Origin: Oscillospiraceae bacterium
Lineage (GTDB): Bacteria; Bacillota; Clostridia; Oscillospirales; Oscillospiraceae
DNA length: 64,000 nucleotides
Direction: 5' to 3'
NCBI GenBank assembly: GCA_015067545.1
Contig: SVMG01000001.1
Coordinates: 1-64,000 of the forward strand
Part shown: piece by piece, positions 9,319 to 18,669 of the stretch
How positions within the stretch are numbered: position 1 is the stretch's first letter
How the letters are laid out: each line of letters opens with the position of its first letter
Notes under the pieces: model-generated
Database searches by the model: none
Told to the model about the DNA's origin: nothing
Seen by the model: only the letters and a program-made list of their open reading frames with translations
Position numbers and translations under genes: made by a program

Positions 9319-9334
9319 TCATAATAATTTTTAC

Positions 9335-9362
9335 TGGACATTTGGCAGAATCCGGCTATAAT
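9335..9362 (+). promoter_or_regulatory. promoter of the MFS gene
   Basis: TGGACA at 9335-9340 and TATAAT at 9357-9362, spacing 16. Confidence 0.7.
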
Positions 9363-9395
9363 GGTATTTGTAGAAAAAGACATGGAGGAATCCCT

Positions 9396-10949
9396 ATGAA
9401 ACTCAACTACAAACGCACGATTCTTGTAGGTTTTGCCTTTTTCCTCATCTGCGCCTTTTGGCAGGCCTATGATGCAACCATTCCCGTTATTTTGACAAAT
9501 AAGTTCGGTATGTCTCAGTTCTGGTCCGGTGTGATCATGGCGCTGGATAATGTGCTGGCACTTTTTATGCTGCCGCTGTTTGGCTCTTTGTCTGATAAAT
9601 GCAAGAGCAAGCGGGGCAAACGGACTCCGTTTATCATTTTTGGTACGGTCGTTGCCGCAGTTGCGCTGGTTGCACTGAGCTTTGTGGACAATATGCAGCT
9701 GCAGAAGATCTCGGAGTATACTGCACTGGATGATGTGCCCACATTGGAGCGTATCTATGATGAGCAGGCGGATGCCACCTTGAAGACCCCCGAGGGTGAC
9801 GAATTCCAGCTCCAGGAGCTTTATAGCAAGGAAGAATTCTCTCAGATCAAGGTCAATGAGACCGATCCGCTGACCGGAAAGACCAAGGTGAGCACTGCAT
9901 ACACCAACTATGTAGCACCTGCCAGAGAGGCATGTGTCGCACAGGTTACAAATTCCGATCCCAGCTCACTGATCTTGTTTGTGATGCTGCTGCTGGTGAT
10001 CCTTGTGGCAATGTCCACCTTCCGTAGCCCTGCGGTTGCACTGATGCCGGATGTAACGGTTAAGCCCCTGCGCAGTAAGGCCAATGCAGTCATTAACCTA
10101 ATGGGCACTGCCGGTGGAATCGTGGTACTGGTGCTGGGTATTGTTTTTGCCACATCCTCCGTTGCCAACGGCTTTATGAGTTATACCGCTTATTATGCGG
10201 TGATCGCCGGATTGATGCTTGTTTCTCTTGCCATCTTCCTGTTGACCGTTCGCGAGCCTGCCTGGGCTAAGCAGATGCAGGAGGACACTGTTCGCTATGG
10301 CATCGAGGAGGAAGAGGCGGTTCAGTCTGAGACACGAAAGCTTTCAAGCGGCGAAAAGAGATCTCTGATCTTGATCCTGCTGTCTGTTGCACTGTGGTAC
10401 TTTGGCTACAATGCAGTCACATCCAAGTATGCAGTGTATGCCACCAACATCCTGGATATGGACTATAATACCACCATGCTGTTGGCCCAGGGTGCAGCAA
10501 TCGTTGCCTATATGCCCGCCGGTATCATTGCCTCCAGGATCGGCCGCAAAAAGACCATCCTGGCCGGTGTTGTGATTTTGGCGCTGGCTTTTGGTACTGC
10601 GTCCTTCATGCGCGCCGGCAGCCCGGTCATGCTGATGAATGTTCTGTTCATCGCAGCCGGTGTGGGCTGGGCCACCATCAACGTCAACTCCTTCCCCATG
10701 GCGGTTGAGCTCAGCTCCGGCGCAGATGTGGGTAAGTACACGGGCTATTACTACACAGCATCCATGGCCGCACAGACTTTGACCCCGCTGCTGTCCGGTT
10801 ATATGATGGACAACATTGCAGACACGATTCTCTTCCCGTATGCCGCTGTATTCGTGGCTCTCGCCATTGTGACCATGCTGTTTGTTACCCATGGCGATAA
10901 CAAGATAGACGGCAAAAAGGGCCTGGAAGCCTTTGATATTGAGGACTAA
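9396..10949 (+). CDS. MFS transporter, sugar-cation symporter (GPH/SLC45) type
   Basis: A 517-residue polytopic membrane protein with about 12 hydrophobic segments. The loop after the second segment reads GSLSDKCKSKRGKRTPFI, the D-x-(K/R)-rich pattern of GPH and SLC45-type MFS carriers. A hydrophilic insert at about residues 100-185 lies between early membrane segments and is longer than usual. The family moves sugars or glycosides with protons or sodium; the substrate cannot be read here. ATG at 9396 is preceded by GGAGG. The glycerophosphodiesterase gene follows after three bases, so the two are co-transcribed and a link to glycerophosphodiester or polyol use is possible. Confidence 0.8.
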   Translation: MKLNYKRTILVGFAFFLICAFWQAYDATIPVILTNKFGMSQFWSGVIMALDNVLALFMLPLFGSLSDKCKSKRGKRTPFIIFGTVVAAVALVALSFVDNMQLQKISEYTALDDVPTLERIYDEQADATLKTPEGDEFQLQELYSKEEFSQIKVNETDPLTGKTKVSTAYTNYVAPAREACVAQVTNSDPSSLILFVMLLLVILVAMSTFRSPAVALMPDVTVKPLRSKANAVINLMGTAGGIVVLVLGIVFATSSVANGFMSYTAYYAVIAGLMLVSLAIFLLTVREPAWAKQMQEDTVRYGIEEEEAVQSETRKLSSGEKRSLILILLSVALWYFGYNAVTSKYAVYATNILDMDYNTTMLLAQGAAIVAYMPAGIIASRIGRKKTILAGVVILALAFGTASFMRAGSPVMLMNVLFIAAGVGWATINVNSFPMAVELSSGADVGKYTGYYYTASMAAQTLTPLLSGYMMDNIADTILFPYAAVFVALAIVTMLFVTHGDNKIDGKKGLEAFDIED

Positions 10950-10952
10950 TAC

Positions 10953-11759
10953 ATGATCGTTGCACTGATCACAGTTGTGATCTTGATTTTACTCTATCTT
11001 CTTGCATTGCGGGGCAGAACGCGGCATCCGCTGCTGCGAAAGCTCCGACGCTGGAAGTATGCCCACCGGGGTCTGCACGGGAATGGCGTGCCGGAAAACA
11101 GCATGGCGGCCTTCCGCCTGGCCCTGGAAAACGGGTATGGCATTGAATTGGATGTACACTTGCTTGCCGATGGCAATTTGGCAGTGATCCACGACGCATC
11201 TTTGCTGCGCACTGCCGGTGTGGATGTGAAAATAGAGGATCTGACCACCCGGGAACTGACAAATTATCCCTTGGAAGGCACCATGGAGACGATCCCCACC
11301 TTTCAGCAGGTGCTGGAGCTGTTTGCCGGAAAAGCTCCAATGATCGTGGAGCTGAAGCCGGAAAACGGCAATCACGATGCGCTCACTGCCGCGGCATGTA
11401 AAATGCTGCAGGCTTACAAGGGCCTCTACTGCATGGAATCCTTTGACCCACGCTGCATCCGTTGGCTGAAGAAGAACCGCCCTGACATCCTTAGAGGTCA
11501 GCTGGCGCATATTTCCCTTCATGAACCGGGAAAAGTTCCCTATATTTTGCGGTTTGTCATGACAAATCTTTTGAGTAATTTCTGGAATACCCCGGACTTC
11601 ATTGCTTATCGCTACTGCGACAGGAATCGTCTGAGTGTTCGTATTGCCCGTAAGCTTTGGAAGATACAGGGCGTGTCCTGGACGCTGAAAACCCAGGAAG
11701 AATTTGACACAGCTGTAAAGGAAAACTGGATTCCCATTTTTGAAGGCTTTAAGCCATAA
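10953..11759 (+). CDS. membrane-anchored glycerophosphodiester phosphodiesterase
   Basis: Hydrolyses glycerophosphodiesters to glycerol 3-phosphate and an alcohol. The 268-residue product has an N-terminal membrane segment (residues 2-20), then the GDPD TIM barrel: AHRG near 36, PENS near 46, ELDVHLLADG near 60 with the metal-binding Glu and Asp, and VIHD near 73. The anchor suggests action at the membrane surface on lipid head groups. It lies three bases after the MFS gene and is followed by a strong terminator. Confidence 0.9.
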   Translation: MIVALITVVILILLYLLALRGRTRHPLLRKLRRWKYAHRGLHGNGVPENSMAAFRLALENGYGIELDVHLLADGNLAVIHDASLLRTAGVDVKIEDLTTRELTNYPLEGTMETIPTFQQVLELFAGKAPMIVELKPENGNHDALTAAACKMLQAYKGLYCMESFDPRCIRWLKKNRPDILRGQLAHISLHEPGKVPYILRFVMTNLLSNFWNTPDFIAYRYCDRNRLSVRIARKLWKIQGVSWTLKTQEEFDTAVKENWIPIFEGFKP

Positions 11760-11762
11760 AAC

Positions 11763-11792
11763 AAGACACCGGTGAAAACCGGTGTCTTTTCT
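11763..11792 (+). terminator. terminator between the phosphodiesterase gene and dapA
   Basis: An 11-bp stem (11763-11773 with 11778-11788, loop GAAA) followed by TTTCTTTT. It lies between convergent genes. Confidence 0.88.
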
Positions 11793-11793
11793 T

Positions 11794-12663
11794 TTAGTTG
11801 ACTAATGATGATAAAACCTTTTGATTGCGAGGGGAAAGGGGAGTCAAGGGCAGTCGACCCGGGCCGCAATCATAGCCGTATGCGGCCATAGCTGCTTTGA
11901 TGGGAATGGGGTTTACCTCGCAGCCAAGGAAATCCGTCCAGGGGAGCATGTGACATTGCAGTGCGGATGCGGTATCGAAATCGCCATCCAGGGCGGCATG
12001 GGTCATCAAATTCATCTGCTCCGGGAAAAGATTGGAAATGACCGAGATCACACCTTTTCCGCCAAGCGAAAGAATGGGTACGGTCAAATGGTCATTGCCT
12101 GCCCAAATACAGAAGTCCTCTGGACACTCTGCGCGAATCCGCAGGATCTTGCCGATGTCCGTAGATGCTTCCTTGATGCCAGCGATATTGGGAAGCTGTG
12201 CCAGCTGCTGATAGACAGATACCGGCATATCCACCCCTGTTCGACTGGGCACATTATATAGAATGATCGGAATATCCACAGCCTCAGAAATTGCACGATA
12301 ATGTGCAACCAAGCCGTCAGCGGTTGCCTTGTTGTAATATGGACTTACGATCAGCAGACCATCTGCACCGGCATTTTGGGCGGCAATACTCAGCGCAATG
12401 GCGTGTTTTGTGTCGTTTGAGCCTGTTCCGGCGAATATTTGCATTTGATCCCCCACAAATTCCTTTGCATGGCGAAACAGCGATAGTTTCTCCTCATCAG
12501 AAAGCGTTGCCGATTCGCCGGTGGTTCCTGCAAGGACCACAGAGCCTATACCTGCATCCATTTGCCTGCGCAGAAGGATTTGGAGCATGGGAAAGTTGAT
12601 CTTACCGTCTAAAAATGGGGTCACCATTGCGGTGCATACCCCTGCAAACAGCGCTAATTTCAT
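11794..12663 (-). CDS. dapA: 4-hydroxy-tetrahydrodipicolinate synthase
   Basis: Condenses pyruvate with aspartate semialdehyde, the first committed step toward diaminopimelate and lysine. The 289-residue TIM-barrel aldolase has GTTGESATL near residue 45, YNVPSRTGV near 135 with the catalytic Tyr, and the Schiff-base Lys in GIKEAS near 162. GGAGGG precedes the start. The gene stands alone on the reverse strand with no other lysine gene nearby. Related DHDPS-like aldolases such as N-acetylneuraminate lyase are less likely given the motifs. Confidence 0.9.
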   Translation of the reverse strand: MKLALFAGVCTAMVTPFLDGKINFPMLQILLRRQMDAGIGSVVLAGTTGESATLSDEEKLSLFRHAKEFVGDQMQIFAGTGSNDTKHAIALSIAAQNAGADGLLIVSPYYNKATADGLVAHYRAISEAVDIPIILYNVPSRTGVDMPVSVYQQLAQLPNIAGIKEASTDIGKILRIRAECPEDFCIWAGNDHLTVPILSLGGKGVISVISNLFPEQMNLMTHAALDGDFDTASALQCHMLPWTDFLGCEVNPIPIKAAMAAYGYDCGPGRLPLTPLSPRNQKVLSSLVN

Positions 12664-12711
12664 GAAGCATCCCTCCGTGCCAGTTTATGCAGGAGGAGTT
12701 TGATTTGCGTG

Positions 12712-12740
12712 TTGCAAAAGATGGCGAAATAGGCTATAAT
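12712..12740 (+). promoter_or_regulatory. promoter of the queA operon
   Basis: TTGCAA at 12712-12717 and TATAAT at 12735-12740, spacing 17. Confidence 0.8.
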
Positions 12741-12772
12741 AAAAGGCTGAAAACAGAAACGAGGATGAGCGC

Positions 12773-13795
12773 ATGAAAACGCATGATTTTTGGTATGACC
12801 TCCCGGAAGAACTGATCGCACAGACACCGCTTGAACAACGGGATACCTCCCGGCTTTTGGTGCTGAACAGACAGACCGGCAGTTTGGAGCATAAGCATTT
12901 TTATGATATTCTTGACTACCTTAAGCCCGGTGACTGCCTGGTTATGAACGATTCCCGGGTGCTTCCTGCACGCTTGCTTGGGCATCGTCCCACCGGCGGT
13001 GCTGTGGAGGTTCTGCTTCTGCGGGATCTGGGAGATAAAAAATGGGAATGCCTGTGTAAGCCCGGTCGGAAGATGCAGGTGGGCAGTCAGGTGATTTTCG
13101 GTGACGGCGAGCTGACCGCAACTGTAACAGCAGTACAGGACGACGGCAACCGAATTGTGGAATTCCATTACGAGGGTATTTTCCTGGAAGTGCTGGAACG
13201 CCTGGGTAAAATGCCTCTGCCGCCTTACATCAAAGCTGAACTTCAGGATCAGGAGCGGTATCAGACGGTCTATTCCCGGGAGATTGGCTCTGCCGCCGCA
13301 CCTACCGCCGGTCTGCATTGGACAAAGGAATTGCTGGATAAGGCGCGGGAAAAGGGCGTCAAAACAGCTTTTGTGACACTCCATGTTGGACTGGGTACTT
13401 TCCGTCCCGTGAAGGCCGAGGAAATTTCTGAACACCATATGCACAGTGAGCTGTGTATGATGAGCAAGGAAACAGCGGATATTTTGAATCAGACCAAGAA
13501 AGACGGCGGCCGCGTCATCTGCGTAGGTACAACTTCCTGCCGCACCTTGGAAAGCCTTGTAAAAGAGGACGGCACTTTTGAAGCGTGCTCCAAGTGGACA
13601 GAGATCTTCATTTTCCCCGGCTATCGGTTTAAGGCCATGGATGGACTGATCACCAATTTTCATCTGCCGGAAAGCACCCTGGTGATGCTGGTATCTGCTT
13701 TTGCAAGTCGGGAGAATATTTTGCATGCCTATGAAGAGGCGGTGAAGGAAAAGTATCGCTTCTTCAGCTTTGGCGATGCCATGTTTATTGGGTAA
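12773..13795 (+). CDS. queA: S-adenosylmethionine:tRNA ribosyltransferase-isomerase
   Basis: Transfers and isomerises the ribosyl group of S-adenosylmethionine onto preQ1-tRNA to give epoxyqueuosine, late in queuosine synthesis. The 340-residue length is normal. Conserved stretches include [14 protein letters not shown] at the N-terminus, the [10 protein letters not shown] block near residue 60, the AAPTAGLHW block near 178 and THLHVG-like [13 protein letters not shown] near 200. It leads a run with a hydrolase gene and tgt, so the same transcript makes two queuosine enzymes. The preQ1 synthesis genes are not in the window. Confidence 0.96.
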   Translation: MKTHDFWYDLPEELIAQTPLEQRDTSRLLVLNRQTGSLEHKHFYDILDYLKPGDCLVMNDSRVLPARLLGHRPTGGAVEVLLLRDLGDKKWECLCKPGRKMQVGSQVIFGDGELTATVTAVQDDGNRIVEFHYEGIFLEVLERLGKMPLPPYIKAELQDQERYQTVYSREIGSAAAPTAGLHWTKELLDKAREKGVKTAFVTLHVGLGTFRPVKAEEISEHHMHSELCMMSKETADILNQTKKDGGRVICVGTTSCRTLESLVKEDGTFEACSKWTEIFIFPGYRFKAMDGLITNFHLPESTLVMLVSAFASRENILHAYEEAVKEKYRFFSFGDAMFIG

Positions 13796-13812
13796 CAAAA
13801 GGAGTACTATCT

Positions 13813-14712
13813 ATGTGGGAAAAACAGAAGGGTCATATTCTGTTTCATAAATTGCTGAAACGCCCGGATATCAACAAAGCATATGCCATGGTCGGGCCTG
13901 AGGACTCTTGGTATGATACGATCACAACTGTCCATGAATCGTTGAAGAAGATCCAGGCGTTACCGCACAAGATATTAGAGTGTAAAAGCCACGACGGCCT
14001 TACACTCAAGGCGGTTTACTATCCCTGCGAAGGGGAGTCCAGAGGAACAATGATCTACGTGCATGGCTACACCAGCCACGCGGAAAGAGAATCTGCCTTT
14101 CCGGCGCTCTTTTATCGCTCCCTGGGCTTCAATATTTTGATCCCGTATCTGCGTGCCCATGGGCTCAGCGAGGGAAAATATATCAGTTGTGGCGCATTGG
14201 AGCCTGTGGATATCATGGGCTGGGTTCGCAAAATCAACCGCATGAACCCCCATGATTCTATCGTGATCCATGGCTTGAGCATGGGTGGTGGCATTGTTTT
14301 GAATCTTACCGATCAGAGCATGAAAAACGTAAAATGCATGATCGCCGATGCCCCCACTACAAGCATTGTCGGACTTTTTGAGAATACAGCGAAGGAATTC
14401 TTCAAGGGAAATTCGGAAAAGATCGCACAATATGCCATCAAGCGGTTTAAGAAGGTTTTCGGCGTGGACGCTGCTGACTATGACAGCTTGCATACTGTAA
14501 CATTCAGCCAATATCCGCTGTTGGTATCTGCCGGCAGTGAGGAGCACATGGGCCATACTCTTATGGAAATCAAAAAGAACAACCCCGAGGAAACGGACGT
14601 GGTGATCCTGCCGGGCTGCAATCACGGCAATGGCATGTACAAGCAGACGGAAATGTACCAGTCGGCCATCAAATCCTTCCTCGACAGATACATTCCTGAA
14701 CCTGAGAGGTAA
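13813..14712 (+). CDS. alpha/beta hydrolase (serine hydrolase)
   Basis: A 299-residue cytoplasmic alpha/beta-hydrolase. The oxyanion-hole HGYTS is near residue 82, the nucleophile elbow GLSMGGG near 155, an acid candidate lies in the LLVSAGSEEHMG stretch near 238, and the likely catalytic His is in CNHGNG near 275. The family includes esterases, lipases and peptidases; the substrate is not evident. It has no signal peptide. It is inserted between queA and tgt with gaps of only 17 and 3 bases, so it is co-expressed with queuosine genes, but there is no motif tying it to tRNA modification. Confidence 0.82.
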   Translation: MWEKQKGHILFHKLLKRPDINKAYAMVGPEDSWYDTITTVHESLKKIQALPHKILECKSHDGLTLKAVYYPCEGESRGTMIYVHGYTSHAERESAFPALFYRSLGFNILIPYLRAHGLSEGKYISCGALEPVDIMGWVRKINRMNPHDSIVIHGLSMGGGIVLNLTDQSMKNVKCMIADAPTTSIVGLFENTAKEFFKGNSEKIAQYAIKRFKKVFGVDAADYDSLHTVTFSQYPLLVSAGSEEHMGHTLMEIKKNNPEETDVVILPGCNHGNGMYKQTEMYQSAIKSFLDRYIPEPER

Positions 14713-14715
14713 AAA

Positions 14716-15846
14716 ATGTTTGAATTAAAGAAAACAGAGGGCAAGGCACGCCGCGGTGAATTTACCTGCGCCCACGGCACAGTCCAGACCCCTGTATTTA
14801 TGAATGTGGGCACACAAGGTGCTATCAAGGGCGCGCTGAGCGCGGAGGATCTGAAAAACATTGGCTGTCAGGTGGAGCTTTCTAACACCTATCACTTGCA
14901 CCTGCGCCCCACGGACAAGGTTGTTCGCGAAATGGGCGGCCTGCACAAGTTTATGACCTGGGATGGCCCGATTTTGACGGATTCCGGCGGATTTCAGGTG
15001 TTTTCCTTGTCTTCCTTGCGAAAAATCAAGGAAGAGGGTGTGTATTTTTCTTCCCACATTGATGGACGAAAGATATTCATGGGACCGGAGGAGAGCATGC
15101 AGATCCAGTCCAACCTGGGTTCTGATATCTGCATGGCCTTTGACGAGTGCATCGAAAATCCTGCTCCCCGGGATTATGTACTGAAGAGTGTGGATCGGAC
15201 GTACCGCTGGCTGGAGCGGTGCAAGGCGGAAAATGCCCGGCTCAATTCGCTTCCTGATACCGTGAATCCTCAGCAGATGCTCTGGGGCATTAACCAGGGC
15301 GGCACCTATGCGGATATCCGCGTGGATCACATGAAGCGGATCGCTGATCTTGATCTGCCCGGCTACGCCATCGGCGGTCTGGCTGTGGGCGAAACGGCGG
15401 AGGAAATGTACGACATCATTGAAGCTGTTGAACCCCATATGCCCTCTGACAAAACCCGTTATCTTATGGGCGTCGGAACACCCAGCAACATCATCGAGGC
15501 GGTCGCAAGAGGAGTGGACTTCTTTGACTGCGTCATGCCCGCCCGAAATGCACGCCATGCCCGGCTCTTCACCTGGGATGGAGCGATCAATCTGAAGAAC
15601 GCCAAGTATATTACGGACGAAAGCCCCATCGATCCCAAGTGTGATTGTCCCGTGTGCCGCCGGTACAGCCGTGCGTATATTCGCCACCTGTTTGCGGCGG
15701 AGGAGATGCTTGCTATGCGTTTGAGTGTAATGCATAACCTGTATTTTTACAACAAGCTCATGGAAAAGATCCGCAATGCCATCGATGAAGGCACATTTGC
15801 GGACTTCCGTCGTGAATATTCTGTAAAATTAAGCCAAAGAGTCTAA
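14716..15846 (+). CDS. tgt: queuine/preQ1 tRNA-guanine transglycosylase
   Basis: Exchanges guanine-34 of GUN-anticodon tRNAs for preQ1. The 376-residue enzyme shows DSGGFQVFSL near residue 93 with the catalytic Asp, GINQGGTY near 195, GGLAVGE near 217, the DCVMPARNARH segment near 270 and a zinc site CDCPVC with a following His near 310. It starts three bases after the hydrolase stop. A promoter for yajC follows. Confidence 0.96.
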   Translation: MFELKKTEGKARRGEFTCAHGTVQTPVFMNVGTQGAIKGALSAEDLKNIGCQVELSNTYHLHLRPTDKVVREMGGLHKFMTWDGPILTDSGGFQVFSLSSLRKIKEEGVYFSSHIDGRKIFMGPEESMQIQSNLGSDICMAFDECIENPAPRDYVLKSVDRTYRWLERCKAENARLNSLPDTVNPQQMLWGINQGGTYADIRVDHMKRIADLDLPGYAIGGLAVGETAEEMYDIIEAVEPHMPSDKTRYLMGVGTPSNIIEAVARGVDFFDCVMPARNARHARLFTWDGAINLKNAKYITDESPIDPKCDCPVCRRYSRAYIRHLFAAEEMLAMRLSVMHNLYFYNKLMEKIRNAIDEGTFADFRREYSVKLSQRV

Positions 15847-15853
15847 TTTTCCC

Positions 15854-15881
15854 TTGCATTTTACGGGATAGATGGTATAAT
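15854..15881 (+). promoter_or_regulatory. promoter of yajC
   Basis: TTGCAT at 15854-15859 and TATAAT at 15876-15881, spacing 16. Confidence 0.78.
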
Positions 15882-15914
15882 AGGCTCGTTATATTATGAA
15901 AAGGAGTTCAACCT

Positions 15915-16319
15915 ATGTTTTACTTTTTGACTGAAGGCACAGTCCCTGCTGATCCCAGCGCAGGTCTTCTGGGCATGCTGCCCATGCTGCTGATCATGGT
16001 GGCAGTGTTCTACTTTATGATCATCCGTCCTGAGAATAAGCGCAAGAAGGAAGCTGAGCAGCTGCGCAGCAGCATCAAGAACGGTGACAAGGTCACGACT
16101 ATTGGCGGCATTACCGGTAAGGTCGTGGATGTGAAGGAAGACAGATTCGTCATTGAGACCGGCGCAGATCAGGTTCGCATCGAGTTTGCTAAGTGGGCTC
16201 TGTCCACCAATGAGACTGCTGCTGAGGCAGCAAAGGAAGCTGCCAAGAAGGCGGAAGAGGATCGTGCCAAGGCAAAGGCAGCCAAGAAGGCTGCAAAGGC
16301 CAATAAGGATATGCTGTAA
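15915..16319 (+). CDS. yajC: preprotein translocase subunit YajC
   Basis: A small Sec-accessory membrane protein of 134 residues. It has one membrane segment (about residues 16-38), the family hallmark FYFMIIRPENKRKKE directly after it, a conserved GDKVTTIGGITGKV stretch, and a charged Ala/Lys-rich tail (about 100-134). YajC associates with SecDF; those genes are not in the window. It often follows tgt, as here. Confidence 0.93.
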   Translation: MFYFLTEGTVPADPSAGLLGMLPMLLIMVAVFYFMIIRPENKRKKEAEQLRSSIKNGDKVTTIGGITGKVVDVKEDRFVIETGADQVRIEFAKWALSTNETAAEAAKEAAKKAEEDRAKAKAAKKAAKANKDML

Positions 16320-16323
16320 TCAT

Positions 16324-16355
16324 AAAAAACACACCGCACAAGCGGTGTGTTTTTT
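16324..16355. terminator. bidirectional terminator between yajC and the radical SAM gene
   Basis: A 14-bp stem (16324-16337 with 16342-16355, loop ACAA) with an A-run before and a T-run after, so it can serve both convergent genes. Confidence 0.88.
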
Positions 16356-17190
16356 ATTTGAAACGGGTTGCGTAGCCGCATCGGCGGCACAATTCCTCCG
16401 GCGCTTTGCCTGTGGAGAAACCCTGAAAAATTGCCTTCGCCCGCTGTGTTTGCAGGATGTCGCCCAATTCCTCCTCGAAGATATTACCGAGGGCAATATC
16501 TCCTTCATGATCCAAACAGCAGGGCACGACGGTTCCGTCGCAAAGGATGCCGATATGGTCGCGCATGCCGTAGCAAAATACCTGATTGCTTTGAACAGGT
16601 GCTGTCAGATCCGGCCAATCGAATTTGTCGCCGTGCTCCAGATAGATGCGCTCACCGATCCGTGTTCCGCGGCCTTCATTTACCCAGGTTCCGGGGAAAT
16701 AGGCGTGAAGCGCGTCCAGTATTTCTGCATTCATGGCATCAGCGCCGCCGTTGTTCCATAATCGATAGGATACCAAAACCTTGCCCTCAGCCTTCTGCCC
16801 AAAGGTAAGGCAGCCGGCTAAATACTCCCGAAAGGACATGGCAAGATCGTTAGCCTCAAACGCATGAAGAGAGATGTTAACCTTGTGCAGTCCCCGGGCG
16901 TTGTACAGCCGGTCTGTGTGCTTGGAAAGCAGCGTTCCATTGGTGGTTAGAATCACCTTAAACCCATAATCGGCTGCAAGCTCCAGAAAGGTAAATAGCT
17001 TTGGATGGCAGAGCGGTTCACCCATCAGGTGAAAATACAGATAATCGGTATAAGGCTGAAGTTTTGGTAATAGCTTGTGAAACTCGTCCTCAGTCATTGC
17101 GCGTTTCGTGCGCACGGTGCCGGGACAAAATGCGCATTTTAGGTTGCAGACATTGGAGATCTCCACATAGATCTTGCGAAATCGTTTCAT
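16354..17190 (-). CDS. radical SAM protein with SPASM domain
   Basis: A 278-residue radical S-adenosylmethionine enzyme. The N-terminal CNLKCAFC motif (CX3CX2C, near residue 14) binds the SAM-cleaving 4Fe-4S cluster, and the TTNG and NISLHA stretches fit the TIM barrel. The C-terminal region, with a Cys before the CDGTVVPCC motif and a CRRC near the end, is a SPASM auxiliary-cluster region. SPASM enzymes often modify peptides, but this one has no precursor peptide gene beside it and resembles stand-alone members of unknown substrate. ATG at 17190 is chosen because GAGGTG lies six bases upstream. Confidence 0.85.
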   Translation of the reverse strand: MKRFRKIYVEISNVCNLKCAFCPGTVRTKRAMTEDEFHKLLPKLQPYTDYLYFHLMGEPLCHPKLFTFLELAADYGFKVILTTNGTLLSKHTDRLYNARGLHKVNISLHAFEANDLAMSFREYLAGCLTFGQKAEGKVLVSYRLWNNGGADAMNAEILDALHAYFPGTWVNEGRGTRIGERIYLEHGDKFDWPDLTAPVQSNQVFCYGMRDHIGILCDGTVVPCCLDHEGDIALGNIFEEELGDILQTQRAKAIFQGFSTGKAPEELCRRCGYATRFK

Positions 17191-17253
17191 CCTTACCACC
17201 TCATTTTTTTATCATAAAGTCCAGGGATAGAAAAGTCAAGGCTTTTGCCCGTA

Positions 17254-17281
17254 TTGCATTTTTGGCGATCCATGGTATAAT
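17254..17281 (+). promoter_or_regulatory. promoter of mnmE
   Basis: TTGCAT at 17254-17259 and TATAAT at 17276-17281, spacing 16, the same hexamers as the yajC promoter. Confidence 0.78.
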
Positions 17282-17306
17282 GATAAAAAACCAGGGAGGT
17301 GTCAGT

Positions 17307-18668
17307 ATGTCGCATACCATAGCAGCTGTTTCCACGGGCCTCAGTGTTTCTGCCATTGGCATCATTCGCATGACCGGCGACGACTGCGCACGGATCGGCA
17401 GCAGAGTTTTTACTGCCAACAGCGGAAAAGCATTGTCCGATGCGCCCAACAGACAGTTGATTTTGGGAGTACTAAAGGACAGAGAAGATCGGATCATCGA
17501 CCATTGCTGTGCCATTTATACCCGTGCACCACACACATACACAGGCGAAGATACTGTTGAGTTCCATTGTCATGGCTCACCTGCGGTACTGGCAGCTGGC
17601 CTTGAGAGCTTATATCTCGCCGGTGCGGCACCTGCAAAACGGGGTGAGTTCACCAAGCGGGCATTTTTGAACGGTAAGCTGGATCTGACACAAGCGGAGG
17701 CTGTGATCGATCTGATCGAGGCGGACACTGCGGATGCTGCTGCCAATGCGGCAGGGCAGGTGGGAGGAGTTCTCCAGAGAAAGCTGAAGCCCATATACGA
17801 GGATCTGCGTGATTTGTGCAGTCATTTCTTTGCGGTTTTGGATTATCCGGATGAAGATATCGAGGATTTTGGCCTTGCCAATTACGAGTCTACCCTAAAG
17901 GCAGACGCCAGAGCGCTGCACGGCATTTTACAGACCTATGGTCAGGGTCGGATCTTGCGGCAAGGTGTCTCTGCGGCCATCGTAGGCCGTCCCAATGTGG
18001 GCAAGAGCAGTCTTCTGAATGCCCTTGCCGGTTATGATCGGGTGATCGTCACGGAGGTGGCAGGAACGACCCGGGATACCGTGGAAGAAACGGTGATGCT
18101 GGGCTGCACACGCCTGCGACTGATCGACACCGCAGGTATCCGCGAGACGGATGACCGCATAGAAGCCATGGGCGTGGAGCGCTCCAAGGAAGCCATCGAA
18201 AGTGCAGATCTGGTGCTGTTTGTCTGTGATGGCAGTCAGGCACTTACCGACGATGACCGGGCGATCATTGATCTTTGCGCAGAACATGAGCACGCCATCG
18301 CTCTGATCAACAAGACGGATATTGGCGCAAGAGTTGTTCCGTCCGATCTTCCCTTCATGCAGGTGATCGAGATCTCGGCCGCAACAGGCGCGGGACTTGA
18401 TCTGTTGGCTGATGCGGTAGATTCCATGTTTGCAGGAGATGTGCCTTGCGATGGTTCGATCCTTACCAATGCCCGGCAGTACGATGCCTGTCGCAGAGCC
18501 TACGAAGCTATGCTCCGGGCGCTTCAGGCATTGAAACAGAGTCAAACTCCGGATCTGGTGCTGACAGACGTGGAGGTGGCCATGGAAGCCATGGGTGAAG
18601 TCACGGGAACAACTGTGCGTGAGGACATCACAGCACGGATATTTGAAAGATTTTGTGTAGGAAAGTAA
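17307..18668 (+). CDS. mnmE: tRNA modification GTPase MnmE
   Basis: Works with MnmG to make the carboxymethylaminomethyl modification at U34 of some tRNAs. The 453-residue protein has the N-terminal folate-binding domain, then a helical domain interrupted by a GTPase domain with GRPNVGKSS near residue 222, DTAGI near 269 and NKTD near 333. It ends in CVGK, the near-universal C-X-G-K terminus. ATG at 17307 is preceded by GGGAGGTG. mnmG is not nearby. The cysteine desulfurase follows after one base. Confidence 0.95.
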   Translation: MSHTIAAVSTGLSVSAIGIIRMTGDDCARIGSRVFTANSGKALSDAPNRQLILGVLKDREDRIIDHCCAIYTRAPHTYTGEDTVEFHCHGSPAVLAAGLESLYLAGAAPAKRGEFTKRAFLNGKLDLTQAEAVIDLIEADTADAAANAAGQVGGVLQRKLKPIYEDLRDLCSHFFAVLDYPDEDIEDFGLANYESTLKADARALHGILQTYGQGRILRQGVSAAIVGRPNVGKSSLLNALAGYDRVIVTEVAGTTRDTVEETVMLGCTRLRLIDTAGIRETDDRIEAMGVERSKEAIESADLVLFVCDGSQALTDDDRAIIDLCAEHEHAIALINKTDIGARVVPSDLPFMQVIEISAATGAGLDLLADAVDSMFAGDVPCDGSILTNARQYDACRRAYEAMLRALQALKQSQTPDLVLTDVEVAMEAMGEVTGTTVREDITARIFERFCVGK

Positions 18669-18669
18669 T

